A stretch of 64,000 bases of DNA from Cherax quadricarinatus (GCF_038502225.1 NC_091312.1:33169455-33233454); one strand, 5' to 3'. Shown: positions 40,896 to 52,382, numbered from the stretch's first letter. Translations and numbers: made by a program. The notes: generated by a model from the letters alone, not told the origin.

Positions 40896-41071
40896 CCAGT
40901 CTGTATGATAGCGTAGGCCTTCTTGGCCTTCTCGTAGAACTCGAAGCGTTCCACCATCTTGAGGGTGACGGCTGGAGGCTGGTGTTTGTTGCAGATCCTG
41001 GAGTACTCCTCCCAGATGCTCAACTTCATCCCCTTGGCCTTGTCTGCATCAGTCATGTCCATCAGCTGAAC
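40896..41071 (-). CDS. FUOM: Fucose mutarotase, penultimate(?) coding exon
   Basis: This 176-bp exon is preceded by an ag acceptor (41072-41073) and followed by a gt donor (40894-40895). It encodes the C-terminal half of the FucU/RbsD-type sugar mutarotase fold. The key block is RFEFYEKAKKAYAIIQTG, which matches the conserved segment of animal fucose mutarotase; the family then continues into E-T-A-L-Y-G-N, which is not in this exon. Animal fucose mutarotase interconverts the alpha and beta anomers of L-fucose in the cytosol and feeds the fucose salvage pathway. The exon begins in phase 0 and ends after two bases of a Gly codon. If the donor were not used, translation would stop at the tag straight after Gly. 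The final 15-20 codons were not found in the window. Exon identity is clear; whether the gene is intact is not. Confidence 0.85.
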
Positions 41072-41744
41072 CTGAGTGGTCGTAGCATGTTAACTGTCTC
41101 AGAAGAATACAATATTATGGCTGAAATAATAACGTATCTGGAACAATACATTGGTTGGAACAAAAATACTCTAGTTGGAACAATACTGTAGCAACAAAAA
41201 TCACGTCTTCCAGTTTTAATTTAAAAAAGTGTTAATTTTAAATAATATAATTTAAAAAATTTAGACACTAATAAATATTTCTAAAGGAGATAAGGTCAAA
41301 TATATACACATGACTACACTTTATTTTATATAATCACAATAATATCGTTAATTTTATTGCAAAAATATAGTTACATTCTGTTGAAATGTTATAATTTCTG
41401 AGAACTTTAGATACAGATTAATGACTAAATATTTTTTACTAAAATATATAAATAAATATTTACATGTAATATCCGCCTGATTAAACAACAGTCCGATGTA
41501 TGCTATCAACAGCACCTATTATATGCACTGAGAGGTGTATATATTTATGCCGCTGGGTGAGTACCCAAGGGCATGAATGACTGTTTCACTCACTGGTGGT
41601 CACCAGGGCCATGAGTGACCTCTCTCGCTCATTGGATAATCATCAGAACGATAAACGACCCTTGTTACTGGTTGATCACTAGGACCATGAACGATCACTC
41701 TCACTGCATGATAACTTGAACTACGCATGACAACACTCACTCAC
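41072..41744 (-). other. Fucose mutarotase intron (673 bp)
   Basis: The intron lies between the two recognised exons, with a gtgagtgag donor on the minus strand at 41744 and a cactcag acceptor ending at 41072. Both adjoining exon ends are in phase 0 and the encoded peptides join smoothly relative to the family, so no coding exon appears to be missing between them. Most of it is very AT-rich. Its donor-proximal end contains the degenerate repeat described separately. Confidence 0.8.
41545..41730. repeat. Degenerate tandem repeat of about 37-40 bp in the intron
   Basis: Roughly four to five diverged copies of a phrase built on ccatgaatgac, then pyrimidine-rich bases, then cactggttgatcacca occur in succession. 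Examples begin near 41569 (gggcatgaatgac), 41608 (gggccatgagtgac), 41647 and 41681 (ggaccatgaacgatc). Copies are far less alike than in the large satellites. Confidence 0.55.
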
Positions 41745-41890
41745 CGGGTGGTCGTCGTAAGCATCCAGGGGCATGAAAGTGAGCATGGCATCCAGAAGTT
41801 CAGGGATGCTGAGGCCATCTGCTCGGTATTCCTTGGGTCCTCCCTCGCTGCTGCAAATGCTGTGGGTCGGGAAGTTGATGTCGGCCAGCA
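41745..41890 (-). CDS. FUOM: Fucose mutarotase, internal coding exon
   Basis: This 146-bp exon has an acceptor (ccgtgcacag, ending at 41891) with a good pyrimidine tract upstream, and a strong donor (gtgagtgag from 41744). It starts in phase 1 and ends in phase 0. The peptide includes LADINFPTHSIC, then YRADGLSIPELLDAML and PLDAYDDHP. This matches in order the LADLNFP, RADGLGIPQLLEAVL and PLDTY blocks of vertebrate FUOM. It supplies the middle of the sugar-binding fold. The preceding exon, which should carry the start codon and the conserved HGDE segment, was not recognised on the minus strand at higher coordinates. No in-frame stop or frameshift is present in either exon, which argues for a functional gene. 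Confidence 0.88.
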
Positions 41891-43278
41891 CTGTGCACGG
41901 AGAAAGAGACATCGTTAAATATGGTGAGAAAGAATCTTTATCATTAGGTGGCTCGCCCTTCCAATACAGAGAATAATTACTGAAGATGGTGCAAGTTGTG
42001 ACGAAGTAATTGAAGATGATCAGTCTCTCAGTTCTGACAGCTTGTGTTTAATCTTGATAAATCAAGAATCCAATAATTATTTTCTGTATTGAATTCATAA
42101 AGCCACAGGTTAGCGAGACGTCTCCACAGTGATGATAACCAAATGTGCTACAAGTGTCTCATTCATCAACTTGTTGGTTTTGTAAACCATTAATGTAAAA
42201 TTACTGGGAGAAATTATTCTTTGTTAAGTAATTTCACAGTTTAATATGGAAGAAAAGCATACCGAGGACTTCCTAAAATATACTAAGTAAAACCTGCGTC
42301 TAGTTCATCATTACTAGTTTTATCTTTAACATGTTCATTCATCTTATATTTATAATAAAAACCACGAAAAGAAAACCTCATTGAATGTTTGAGTTATCAG
42401 GTTTAAAACTTATTAACTATATGAAGGCATTAAAATATACATGTACAATATCAGTCAAGAATATTTAATCAATATTACACAAATTTAAGTAAACTCTAAG
42501 TGTATATAAAGTGACATAGGCACTGGGATGGGCTGTCTGGGAGAGTGTGTCTTGGATGAGTGTGTCCTGGAGTGCCTGAGATGAGTAAATGCGTGAGTGT
42601 ACTGGAGTGTGAATATCTGGGAGGTGTGTGTGTGCATGTACTGGACACTTCATGGTGACCAGCAGGAAGGCAGCGTCACTGGCTGCTCCTCTCTATCACC
42701 TTCATGACAGATGCTGGAGGCAAGGTGGCCACTAGTTCTCACCTGTGGCTGGGTTTTGCCACATTCATGACGTCAGTTTGTGCTGAGGTCACGGCAGGTC
42801 AGTGAGTATTGCTTCAGTTCATGTCTGAGTCCTGGTTCACACGCACTGATAATGTAAACACTGAAAGGAACCTTTCACTGGACCCCGCGAGAGTGATTGC
42901 TTGGTCCACTTCGTCACGCATTGTTTAGTTGATAATCATGACCTTAGGCGAGGTTATTTGATTATCATAACGTAACGCGGAGAGAAAACAGTGACGCAGC
43001 AGTGGGAGGTTAATACGTAAGGTAGACACGCTGGGGTTCCCTAAATTCTGGGCGTATTTGATCTGGTGACGGTGCGTGCGGAGGCAGGCGAGGCGCCCAG
43101 CCTTCCAGAGCGGGAGAGAAAGTCCAGGAGAGAAAGAATAGAGAGCTTAGATGTAGCTACGTAAAGAACATGAGATGAGAAGGATTGTAGATTTTAAATT
43201 TTGCCATTAAAATGCGGTTTGATAATTTTGGAGTTTCTACGTCAATTCTTTTATTTTTATGGATTTTTTTTTCAATAA
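41891..43278. other. Intronic or upstream DNA of the fucose mutarotase gene
   Basis: This is about 1.4 kb with no further exon identified. The stretch 42700-43110 is less AT-rich than its surroundings, and a minus-strand splice-donor-like cacag/gtgagaac occurs near 42750. Joining it to the 41890 acceptor would put the known exon out of frame, so it is not accepted as exon 1. A noncoding first exon in this area cannot be excluded. Confidence 0.4.
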
Positions 43279-43415
43279 GTCGGCCGTCTCCCACCGAGGC
43301 AGGGTGACCCAAAAAAGAAAGAAAATCCCCAAAAAGAAAACACTTTCATCATCATTCAACACTTTCACCACACTCCACATTATCACTGTTTTAACAGAGG
43401 TGCTTAGATTACAGC
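43279..43415 (-). mobile_element. Interspersed repeat (cctcggtgggagac type)
   Basis: Sequence gtctcccaccgaggcagg followed by gtgaccca, A-rich bases and cactttcatcatcattcaa is a familiar decapod interspersed repeat, given here in reverse orientation by its usual representation. A second, related copy occurs at 62645-62735. The class of the element is not known to me, and it has no coding capacity. Confidence 0.6.
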
Positions 43416-43734
43416 AGTTTAGAAGCATACACATATAAAGATACACAACGTATCCCTCCAAACTGCCAATATCCCAACTAAATCTTTTATACCATGAAAC
43501 GCACAACCTATACTGATCATTCAGTCTAAGACTTGCAGAGGCTCGATCCTCCGTCCTCTGATCACCACCCGGACGTTGAGTAAATCATTTTTTTAAGTAA
43601 GATTTATTGTAAGACATGAAATATATTAACTTGGCACATATAATGTTCATTTCAATGGTCTATAAGGAAAAATTAAAGCAACTTAAAGCCCGACCATTAA
43701 AGCAGCTGTGATTGCAACTTACAAGATATTCAAG
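43416..43734. other. Non-repetitive AT-rich DNA
   Basis: About 320 bp between two interspersed fragments. No exon, RNA gene or repeat is recognised. Confidence 0.4.
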
Positions 43735-43990
43735 TACAATAACATCTGACTAAACATGTCAAGAAACTGGAGGAGGTGCAAAGGTTGGCAACGAGATTAG
43801 TCCCAGGTGTACACAGGCTGACCTGTGAGGGAACACATGCGAGGGAAGACAACATGTGACTGTAGATAGAAGACGAGTATCACGATAAACCAATAAACAT
43901 GTTAGAAACATGTTTCTTGAGTGCAACCACACCAACACAGCTACGCAAAGTTAATACACAGTTTCAAGAGAAAACTTAGGGAACACAGAT
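43735..43990 (+). mobile_element. Decayed LINE fragment (C-terminal RT region)
   Basis: One plus-strand frame reads KKLEEVQRLATRLVPGVH, close to the LEkVQRrATrLVPgL segment found in the C-terminal region of CR1/jockey-type LINE polyproteins. Stops appear soon afterwards, so this is a remnant. The right boundary is uncertain. Confidence 0.5.
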
Positions 43991-44190
43991 ATGCTTGTGG
44001 AGGGACGACACTAGCAACACATGCACGGTCGATCGTAACACCTGTAACTACCTGAAGTAAGAGCAGTTATCAGAGAAGTAGACCCACGTAGCGGACTCTC
44101 TTTGCGATCTCAATTACTAACACCATTTTATAAAACTCTGAATCTCTCAGTATTTCCAAGAGTTAAGTGAAACTGATCTTACCTAAAATT
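43991..44190. other. Short unique spacer before the 20-bp array
   Basis: This is unique sequence running into the 20-bp array. No feature is recognised, and no match to the fucose mutarotase N-terminal exon was seen on the minus strand. Confidence 0.35.
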
Positions 44191-44670
44191 TCGCATGTGA
44201 CCTCACCCGCTCGAAGGTGACCTCACCCTCTCGAAGGTGACCTCACCCGCTCGCAGGTGACCTCACCCGCTCGAAGGTGACCTCACCCTCTCGCAGTTGA
44301 CCTCACCCGCTCGAAGGTGACCTCACCCGCTCGAAGGTGACCTCACCCGCTCGCAGTTGACCTCACCCGCTCGAAGGTGACCTCACCCGCTCGAAGGTGA
44401 CCTCACCCGCTCGAAGGTGACCTCACCCGCTCGCAGTTGACCTCACCCGCTCGTAAGTGACCTCACCCGCTCGCAGGTGACCTCACCCGCTCGTAAGTGA
44501 CCTCACCCGCTCGCAGTTGACCTCACCCACTCGCAAGTGACCTCACCCGCTCGCAGGTGACCTCACCCGCTCGTAAGTGACCTCACCCGCTCGCAGGTGA
44601 CCTCATCCGCTCGCAGGTGACCTCATCCGCTAGTCAGTGAGGTCACTCGCACGTAAGTGAGGTCACCTGC
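44191..44670. repeat. 20-bp tandem array
   Basis: About 24 copies of gtgacctcacccgctcgaag with variants at the last five bases (cgaag, cgcag, cgtaa). Three units fill 60 bases exactly. The last two units invert part of the motif (agtgaggtcac), so the right edge contains short palindromic combinations of gtgacctcac and gtgaggtcac. Confidence 0.95.
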
Positions 44671-44796
44671 AGACCACGCTGAACTGTACACATCAGGGAC
44701 ATCATCTCGGCTACTACAATAAATTGATAAAATGGCAAGTATATTCTACTTATCATTTTAGCAATTTATAAGTGATTAAGACGCACGTCCATCACT
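44671..44796. other. Short spacer
   Basis: About 125 bp of unique sequence between two arrays. It contains an imperfect palindrome near 44719-44768 (aattgataaaatggcaagta against acttatcattttagcaattt). Confidence 0.5.
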
Positions 44797-46165
44797 TAGG
44801 TAGCTGTGTCTTACCCGCACCTAGGAGCTGCACGGGTGTCTTACCCGCACCTAGGAGCTGCACGGGTGTCTTACCCGCACCTAGGAGCTACACGGGTGTC
44901 TTACCCGCACCTAGGAGCTACACGGGTGTCTTACCCGCACCTAGGAGCTACACGGGTGTCTTACCCGCACCTAGGAGCTACACGGGTGTCTTACCCGCAC
45001 CTAGGAGCTACACGGGTGTCTTACCCGCACCTAGGAGTTGCACGGGTGTCTTACCCGCACCTAGGAGCTGCACGGGTGTCTTACCCGCACCTAGGAGCTA
45101 CACGGGTGTCTTACCCGCCCTAGGAGCTACACGGGTGTCTTACCCGCACCTAGGAGCTGCATGGGTGTCTTTCCCGCACCTAGGAGATACACGGGTATCT
45201 TACCCGCACCTAGGAGCTGCACAGGTCTCTTACCCGCACCTAGGAGCTGCACAGGTGTCTTACCCGCACCTAGGAGCTACACGGGTGTCTTACCCGCACC
45301 TAGGAGCTGCACGGGTGTATTACCCGCACCTGGGAGCTGCACGGGTGTATTACTCTCACATGGAAGCTACACGGGTGTCTTACCCGCACCCAGGAACTCC
45401 ACTGGTGTCTTACCCTCACCTAGGAGCTGCACTGGTGTCTTTCCCGCACCTAGGAGATGCACGGGTATCTTACCCGCACCTAGGAGCTGCACAGGTGTCT
45501 TACCCTCACCTAAGAGCTGAACAGGCGTCTTACCCGCACATAGCAGCTGCACAGGTGTCTTACCCGCACCTAAGAGCTGCACAGGCGTCTTACCCGCACA
45601 TAGCAGCTGCACAGGCGTCTTACCCGAACATAGCAGCTGCACAGGTGTCTTACCCGCACCTAGGAACTGCACAGGTATCTTACCCGCACCTACCAGCTGC
45701 ACAGGTGTCTTACACGCACTTAGCAGCTGCAGAGGTGTTTTACCCGCACCTAGAAGCTGCACAGGTGTCTTACCCGCACCGAGCAGCTGCACAGGGGTTT
45801 TACCCGCACATAGCAGCTGCACAGGTGTTTTACCAGCACGTAGCAGCTGCACAGGTGTCTTACCCGCACCTAGCAGCTGCACAGGTGTCTCACCCGCACA
45901 TAGCAGTTGCACAGGTGTCTTACCCGCACCAAGCAGCTGCACAGGTGTCTTACCCGCACCTAGGAGCTGCACAGGTGTTTACCAGCACCTAGCAGCTGCA
46001 CAGGTGTCTTACCAGCACCTAGCAGCTGCACAAGTGACTTACCAGCACCTAGCAGCTGCACAGGTGTCTTACCCGCACCTAGCAGCTGCACAGGTGTCTT
46101 ACCCGCACCTAGCAGCTGCACAGGTGTCTTACCCGCACCTAGCAGCTGCACAGGTGACTTACCCA
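44797..46165. repeat. 30-bp tandem array
   Basis: About 45 copies of a 30-bp unit whose core is gtgtcttacccgcaccta followed by ggagctgcacgg or gcagctgcacag. The left third is dominated by the ggagct(a/g)cacggg variant and the right part by gcagctgcacagg, in which each unit contains the palindrome cagctg. One-base deletions near 45118 and 45980 shift the phase. Because 30 is a multiple of 3, long open frames appear on both strands (for example 44772-45992 plus and 45367-45972 minus). They have no initiation context or family features and are treated as artefacts. Confidence 0.96.
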
Positions 46166-46227
46166 TTAACATTTAACGTAATAATTTCAAGAGCAGATAT
46201 CATGGAACGCAAAACACCAGGATTCCA
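46166..46227. other. Short spacer between arrays
   Basis: About 60 bp of unique DNA between the 30-bp and 28-bp arrays. Confidence 0.6.
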
Positions 46228-49200
46228 CTGGGCCGGGCTCTTGATAGATGACAGGCTGGGCCGGGCTCTTGATAGATGACAGGCTGGGTCAGGCTCTTGA
46301 TAGATGACAGGCTGGGTCAGGCTCTTGATAGATGACAGGCTGGGTCAGGCTCTTGATAGATGACAGGCTGGGTCAGGCTCTTGATAGATGACAGGTTGGG
46401 CAGGCTCTTGATAGATGACAGGCTGGGTCAGGCTCTTGATAGATGACAGGCTGGGTCAGGCTCTTGATAGATGACAGGCTGGGTCAGGCTCTTGATAGAT
46501 GACAGGCTGGGTCAGGCTCTTGATAGATGACAGGTTGGGCCGGGCTCTTGATAGATGACAGGCTGGGTCAGGCTCTTGATAGATGACAGGTTGGGCAGGC
46601 TCTTGATAGATGACAGGCTGGGTCAGGCTCTTGATAGATGACAGGCTGGGTCAGGCTCTTGATAGATGACAGGCTGGGTCAGGCTCTTGATAGATGAAAG
46701 GCTGGGTCAGGCTCTTGATAGATGACAGGTTGGGCAGGCTCTTGATAGATGACAGGCTGGGTCAGGCTCTTGATAGATGACAGGTTGGGCCGGGCTCTTG
46801 ATAGATGACAGGTTGGGCAGGCTCTTGATAGATGACAGGCTGGGTCAGGCTCTTGATAGATGACAGGTTGGGCAGGCTCTTGATAGATGACAGGTTGGGC
46901 CGGGCTCTTGATAGATGACAGGCTGGGTCAGGCTCTTGATAGATGACAGGCTGGGTCAGGCTCTTGATAGATGACAGGCTGGGTCAGGCTCTTGATGGAT
47001 GACAGGCTGGGTCAGGCTCTTGATAGATGACAGGTTGGGCCGGGCTCTTGATAGATGACAGGCTGGGTCAGGCTCTTGATAGATGACAGGCTGGGTCAGG
47101 CTCTTGAAAGATGACAGGTTGGGCCGGGCTCTTGATAGATGACAGGCTGGGTCAGGCTCTTGATAGATGACAGGCTGGGTCAGGCTCTTGATAGATGACA
47201 GGTTGGGCCGGGCTCTTGATAGATGACAGGTTGGGTCGGACTCTTGATAGATGACAGGCTGGGCCAGGCTCTTGATAGATGACAGGCTGGGTCAGACTCT
47301 TAATAGATGACAGGTTGGGCCGGGCTATTGATAGATGACAGGCTGGGTCAGGCTCTTGATAGATGACAGGCTGGGTCAGGCTCTTGATAGATGACAGGTT
47401 GGGCCGGGCTATTGATAGATGACAGGCTGGGCCAGGCTCTTGATAGATGACAGGTTGGGCCGGGCTCTTGATAGATGACAGGCTGGGCCAGGCTCTTGAT
47501 AGATGACATGTTGGGCCGGGCTCTTGATAGATGACAGGCTGGTCCAGGCTCCTGATATATGACAGGCTGGGCCAGGCTCTTGATAGATGACAGGCTGTGT
47601 CAGGATCTTTATAGATGGCAGGCTGGGCCAGGCTCTTGATAGATGACATGTTGGGCCGGGCTCTTGATAGATGACAGGCTGGGCCAGGCTCTTGATAGAT
47701 GACAGGTTGGGCCGAGCTCTTGATAGATGACAGGCTGGGCCAGGCTCTTGATAGATGACAGGCTGGGCCAGGCTCCTTATAGATGACAGGCTGGATCAGG
47801 CTCTTGATAGATGACAGGCTGGGCCAGGTTCTTGATAGATGACAGGCTGGGCCAGGCTCTTGATAGATGACAGGCTGGGCAAGGCTGTTTATAGATGACA
47901 GGCTGGGTCAGGCTCTTGATGGATGACAGGCTGGGCCAGGCTCTTTATAGATGACAGGCTGGGCCAGGCTCTTGATAGATGACAGGCTGGGCCAGGCTCT
48001 TGATAGATGACAGACTGGTCCAGGCTCTTGATATATGACAGGCTGGGCCAGGCTCTTGATAGATGACAGGCTGTGTCAGGCTCTTTATAGATGGCAGGCT
48101 GGGCCAGGCTCTTTATAGATGACAGGCTGGGTCAGGCTCTTGATAGATGACAGGCTGGGCCAGGCTCTTTATAGATGACAGGCTGGGCCAGGCTCTTTAT
48201 AGATGACAGGCTGGATCAGGCTCTTGATAGATGACAGGCTGGGCCAGGATCTTGATAGATGACAGGCTGGGCCAGGCCCTTGATAGATGACAGGCTGATC
48301 CAGGCTCTTGATAGATGACAGGCTGGGTCAGGCTCTTGATAGATGACAGGCTTGGCCAGGCTTTTGATAGATGACAGGCTGGGTCAGGCTCTTTATAGAT
48401 GACAGGCTGGGCCAGGCTCTTGATAGATGACAGGTTGGGCAAGGCTCTTGATAGATGACAGGCTGGGTCAGGCTCTTGATAGATGACAGGCTGGGCCAGG
48501 CTCTTGATAGATGACAGGCTGGGCAAGGCTCATAATAGATGACAGGCTGGGTCAGGCTCTTGATAGATGATAGGCTGAACCAGGCTCTTGATAGATGACA
48601 GGCTGGGTGAGGCTCTTGATAGATGACAGGCTGGGCCAAGCTTTTGATAGATGACAGGCTGGGTGAGGCTCTTGATAGATGACAGGCTGGGCCAGGCTCT
48701 TTATGGATGATAGGCAGGGCCAGGCTCTTGATAGATGACAGGCTGGGCCAGGCTCTTCATAGATGACAGGCTAGGCCAGGTTCTTGGTAAATGACAGGCT
48801 GGGTCAGGCTCTTGATAGACGACAGGCTGCGACAGGCTCTTGATAGACGACAGGCTGGGCCAGGCTTTTGATACATGACAGGCTGGGCCAGGCTCTTAAT
48901 AGATGACAGGCTGGGTCAGGCTCTTGATAGATGACAGGCTAGGCCAGGTTCTTGGTAAATGACAGGCTGGGTCAGGCTCTTGATAGATGGCAGGCTAGGC
49001 CAGGCTCTTGATAGATGACAGGCTGGGCCAGGCTCTTGATAGATGACAGCCTGAGCCAGGCTCTTGATAGATGACAGGCTGGGTCAGGCTCTTGATAGAT
49101 GACAGGCTGGGCCAGGCTCTTCATAGATGACAGGCTGGGCCAGGCTCTTGATAGATGACAGGCTGGGTCAGGCTCTTGATAGATGACAGGCTGGGCCAGG

Positions 49201-50330
49201 CTCTTGGTAGATGACAGGCTTAGTCATGCTCTTGATATATGATAGGCTGGGCCAGGCTCATGAAAGATGACAGGCTGGCCCAGGCTCTTGATAGATGACA
49301 GGGCCAGGCTCCTGATAGATGAGAGGCTTGGCCAGGCTCTTTATAGATGACAGTCTTGGCCAGGCTCTTGATAGATGACAGGCTGGGCCAGGCTCTTGAT
49401 AGATGACAGGCTGGGTCACGCTCTTGATAGATGACAGGCTGGGCCAGGCTCTTGATAGATGACAGGCTGGGCCAGGTTCCTGATGGATGAGAGGCTGGGC
49501 CAGGCTCTTGATAGATGACAGGCTGGGTCAGGTTCTTGATACAGGACAGACTGGGCCAGGCTCCTGATTGATGATAAGTTTTGCCAGGCTCTTGATAGAT
49601 GACAGGCTGGGATAGGCTCTTGATAGATGACAGGCTGGGCCAGGCTCTTGATAGATGACAGGCTGGGTCAGGCTCTTGATAGATGGCAGCTGGGCTAGGC
49701 TCTTAGTAGATGACAGGCTGGGCCAGGCTCTTGATAGATGACAGGCTGAGTCAGGCTCTTGATAGTGACAGGCTGGGCCAGGCTCTTGATAGATGTCAGG
49801 CTGAGTCAGGCTCTTGATAGTGACAGGCTGCGCCAGGCAATGATAGATAACAGGCTGGGTCAGGCTCTTGATAGATGACAGGCTGGGTCAGACTCTTTAT
49901 AGATGACATGCTGGGCCAGGCTCTTGATAGATGACAGGCTGGGCCAGGCTCTTGATAGATGACAGGCTGGGTCAGGCTCTTGATAGATGACAGGCTGGGT
50001 CAGGCTCTTGATAGATGACAGGCTGGGTCAGGCTCTTGAGAGATGACAGGCTGGATAAGGCTCTTGATAGATGACAGGCTGTGTCAGGTTCTTGATGGAT
50101 GACAGGCTGGATCAGGCTCTTGATAGATGATAGGGCCAGGCTCTTGATAGATGACAGGCTGGGCCAGGTTCTTGATAGATAACAGGCTGGGTCAAGCTCT
50201 TGATTGATGACAGGCTAGGCCTGGCCCTTGATAGATGACAGGCTGGGCTAAGCTCTTGATAGATGACAGGTTGGGCCAATCTCTTGATAGATGACAGGCT
50301 GGGCCAGTCTCTTGATAAATCACAGGCTGC
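46228..50330. repeat. 28-bp tandem array, ctcttgatagatgaca type
   Basis: About 146 copies of a 28-bp unit with core ctcttgatagatgaca preceded by ggctgggtcag or ggctgggccag. From 46228 to about 47500 the gggtca form dominates, mixed with shorter 27-bp ggttgggcag units. From about 47500 gggcca becomes common. Units grow more irregular between 49200 and 50330. It is unrelated in sequence to the other 28-bp satellite at 23260-39450. Minus-strand open frames here are by-products of periodicity. Confidence 0.95.
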
Positions 50331-52289
50331 TCCAGGCTGCTGATAGATGACAGGCTGGGACTGGCCCTTGATAAATGACAGGCTAGGCCAGGCTGCTGAT
50401 AGATGACAAGCTAGGCCAGGCTGCTGATAGATGACAAGCCAGGCCAGGCTGCTAATAGATGACAGGCTAGGCCAGGCTTCTGATAGATGACAGGCTAGGC
50501 CAGGCTGCTGATAGATGACAGGCGAGGCCACGCTGCTGATAGATGACAGGCTAGGCCAGGTTGCTGATAGATGACAGGCTAGGCCAGGCTGCTGACAGAT
50601 GACAGACTAGGCCAGGCTGCTGATAGATGACAAACTAGGCCAGGCTGCTGATAGATGACAGGCTAGGCGAGGCTGCTGATAGATGACAGGCTAGGCCAGG
50701 CTGCTGATAGATGACAGGCTAGACCAGGCTGCTGATATATGACAGGCTAGGCCAGGCTGCTGATAGATGAGAGACTAGGCGAGGCTGCTCATAGATGACA
50801 AGCTAGGCCAGGCTGCTGATAGATGACAGGCTAGGCCAGGCTGCTGATAGATGACAAGCTAAGCCAGGCTTCTGATAGATGACAGGCTAAGCCAGGCTGC
50901 TGATAAATGACAGGCTAGGCCAGGCTGCTGGTAGATGACAGGCTAGGCCAGGCTGCTGATAGATGACAAGCTAGACCAGCTTGCTGGTAGATGACAGGCT
51001 AGTCCAGGCTGCTGATAGATGACAGGCTAGGCCAGGCTTCTGATAGATGACAGGCTAGGCCAGGCTGCTGATAGATGACAGGCTAGGCCAGGCTGCTGAT
51101 AGATGACAGGCTAGGCCAGGCTGCTGATAGATGACAAGCTAGGCCAGGCTGCTGATAGATGACAGGCTAGGCCAGGCTGCTGATAGATAACAAGCTAGGC
51201 CAGGCTGCTGATAGATGACAGGCTAGGCCAGGCTGCTGATAGATGACAGGCTAGGCCAGGCTGCTGATAGATAACAAGCTAGGCCAGGCTGCTGATAGAT
51301 GACAGGCTAGGCCAGTCTGCTGATAGATGACAGGCTAGGCCAGGCTGCTGATAGATGACAAGTTAGGCCAGGCTGCTGATAGATAACAAGCTAGGCCAGG
51401 CTGCTGATAGATGACAGGCTAGGCCAGGCTGCTGATAGATGACAGGCTAGGCCAGGCTGCTGATAGATAACAAGCTAGGCCAGGCTGCTGATAGATGACA
51501 GGCTAGGCCAGTCTGCTGATAGATGACAGGCTAGGCCAGGCTGCTGATAGATGACAAGTTAGGCCAGGCTGCTGATAGATGACAGGCTAGGCCAGGCTGC
51601 TGATAGATGACAGACTAGGCCAGGCTGCTGATAGATGACAGGCTAAGCCAGGCTGTTGATAGATGACAAGCTAGGCCATCCTGCTGATAGATGATAGGCT
51701 AGGCCAGGCTGCTGATAGATGACAGACTAGGCCAGGCTGCTGATAGATGACAGGCTAAGCCAGGCTGTTGATAGATGACAAGCTAGGCCATCCTTCTGAT
51801 AGATGACAGGCTAGGCCAGGCTGCTGATAGGTGACAGGCTAGGCCAGGCTGCTGATAGAAGACAGGCTAGGCCAGGCTGCTGATAGATGACAAGCTAGGC
51901 CAGGCTGCTGAGAGATGACAGGCTTGGCCAGGCTGCTGATAGATGACAGGCTAAGCCAGGCTGCTGATAGATGACAAGCTAGGCGAGGCTGCTGATAGAT
52001 GACAGGCTAGGCCAGGCTGCTGATAGGTGACAGGCTAGGCCAGGCTGCTGATAGATGACAGGCTAGGGCAGGCTGCTGATAGATGACAGGCTAGGCCAGG
52101 CTGCTGATAGATGACAGGCTAGGCCAGGCTGCTGATAGATGACAGGCTAGGCCAGGCTGCTGATAGATGACAAGCTAGGCCAAGCTGCTGATAGATTACA
52201 GGCTAGGCCAGGCTGCTGATAGATGACAAGCTAGGCCAGGCGGCTGATAGATGACAAGCTAGGCCAGGCTGCTGATAGATGACAGGCTA
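50331..52289. repeat. 28-bp tandem array, ctgctgatagatgaca type
   Basis: About 70 copies of a unit differing from its left neighbour at three sites: ggctaggccagg in place of ggctgggtcagg, and ctgctgata in place of ctcttgata. The two families meet without a spacer at about 50150-50330, where mixed units occur. The array ends cleanly at about 52289. Confidence 0.95.
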
Positions 52290-52382
52290 GGAGAAGAGGA
52301 CCTGATAGCGATCAGTGAAGAGGCGGGGCCAAGAGCTGAGTCTCGTCCCCTGCAACCACAATTAGGTGAGTACACAAGGAGA
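52290..52382 (+). mobile_element. Interspersed repeat fragment (LINE 3' end-like)
   Basis: The stretch gatcagtgaagaggcggggc through cccctgcaaccacaattagg to gtgagtaca resembles sequence that I recall as very frequent in decapod genomes, associated with LINE 3' regions. It is short and noncoding. Confidence 0.5.

Noticed and set aside
42740..42790. Splice-donor-like site as exon 1 of fucose mutarotase
   Set aside because: The upstream peptide does not resemble the family N-terminus, and joining it to the 41890 acceptor puts the known exon out of frame.
44772..46172. Repeat-protein frames on both strands of the 30-bp array
   Set aside because: The unit length is a multiple of 3, both strands are equally open, and one-base deletions in the array switch frames freely, so there is no coding constraint.
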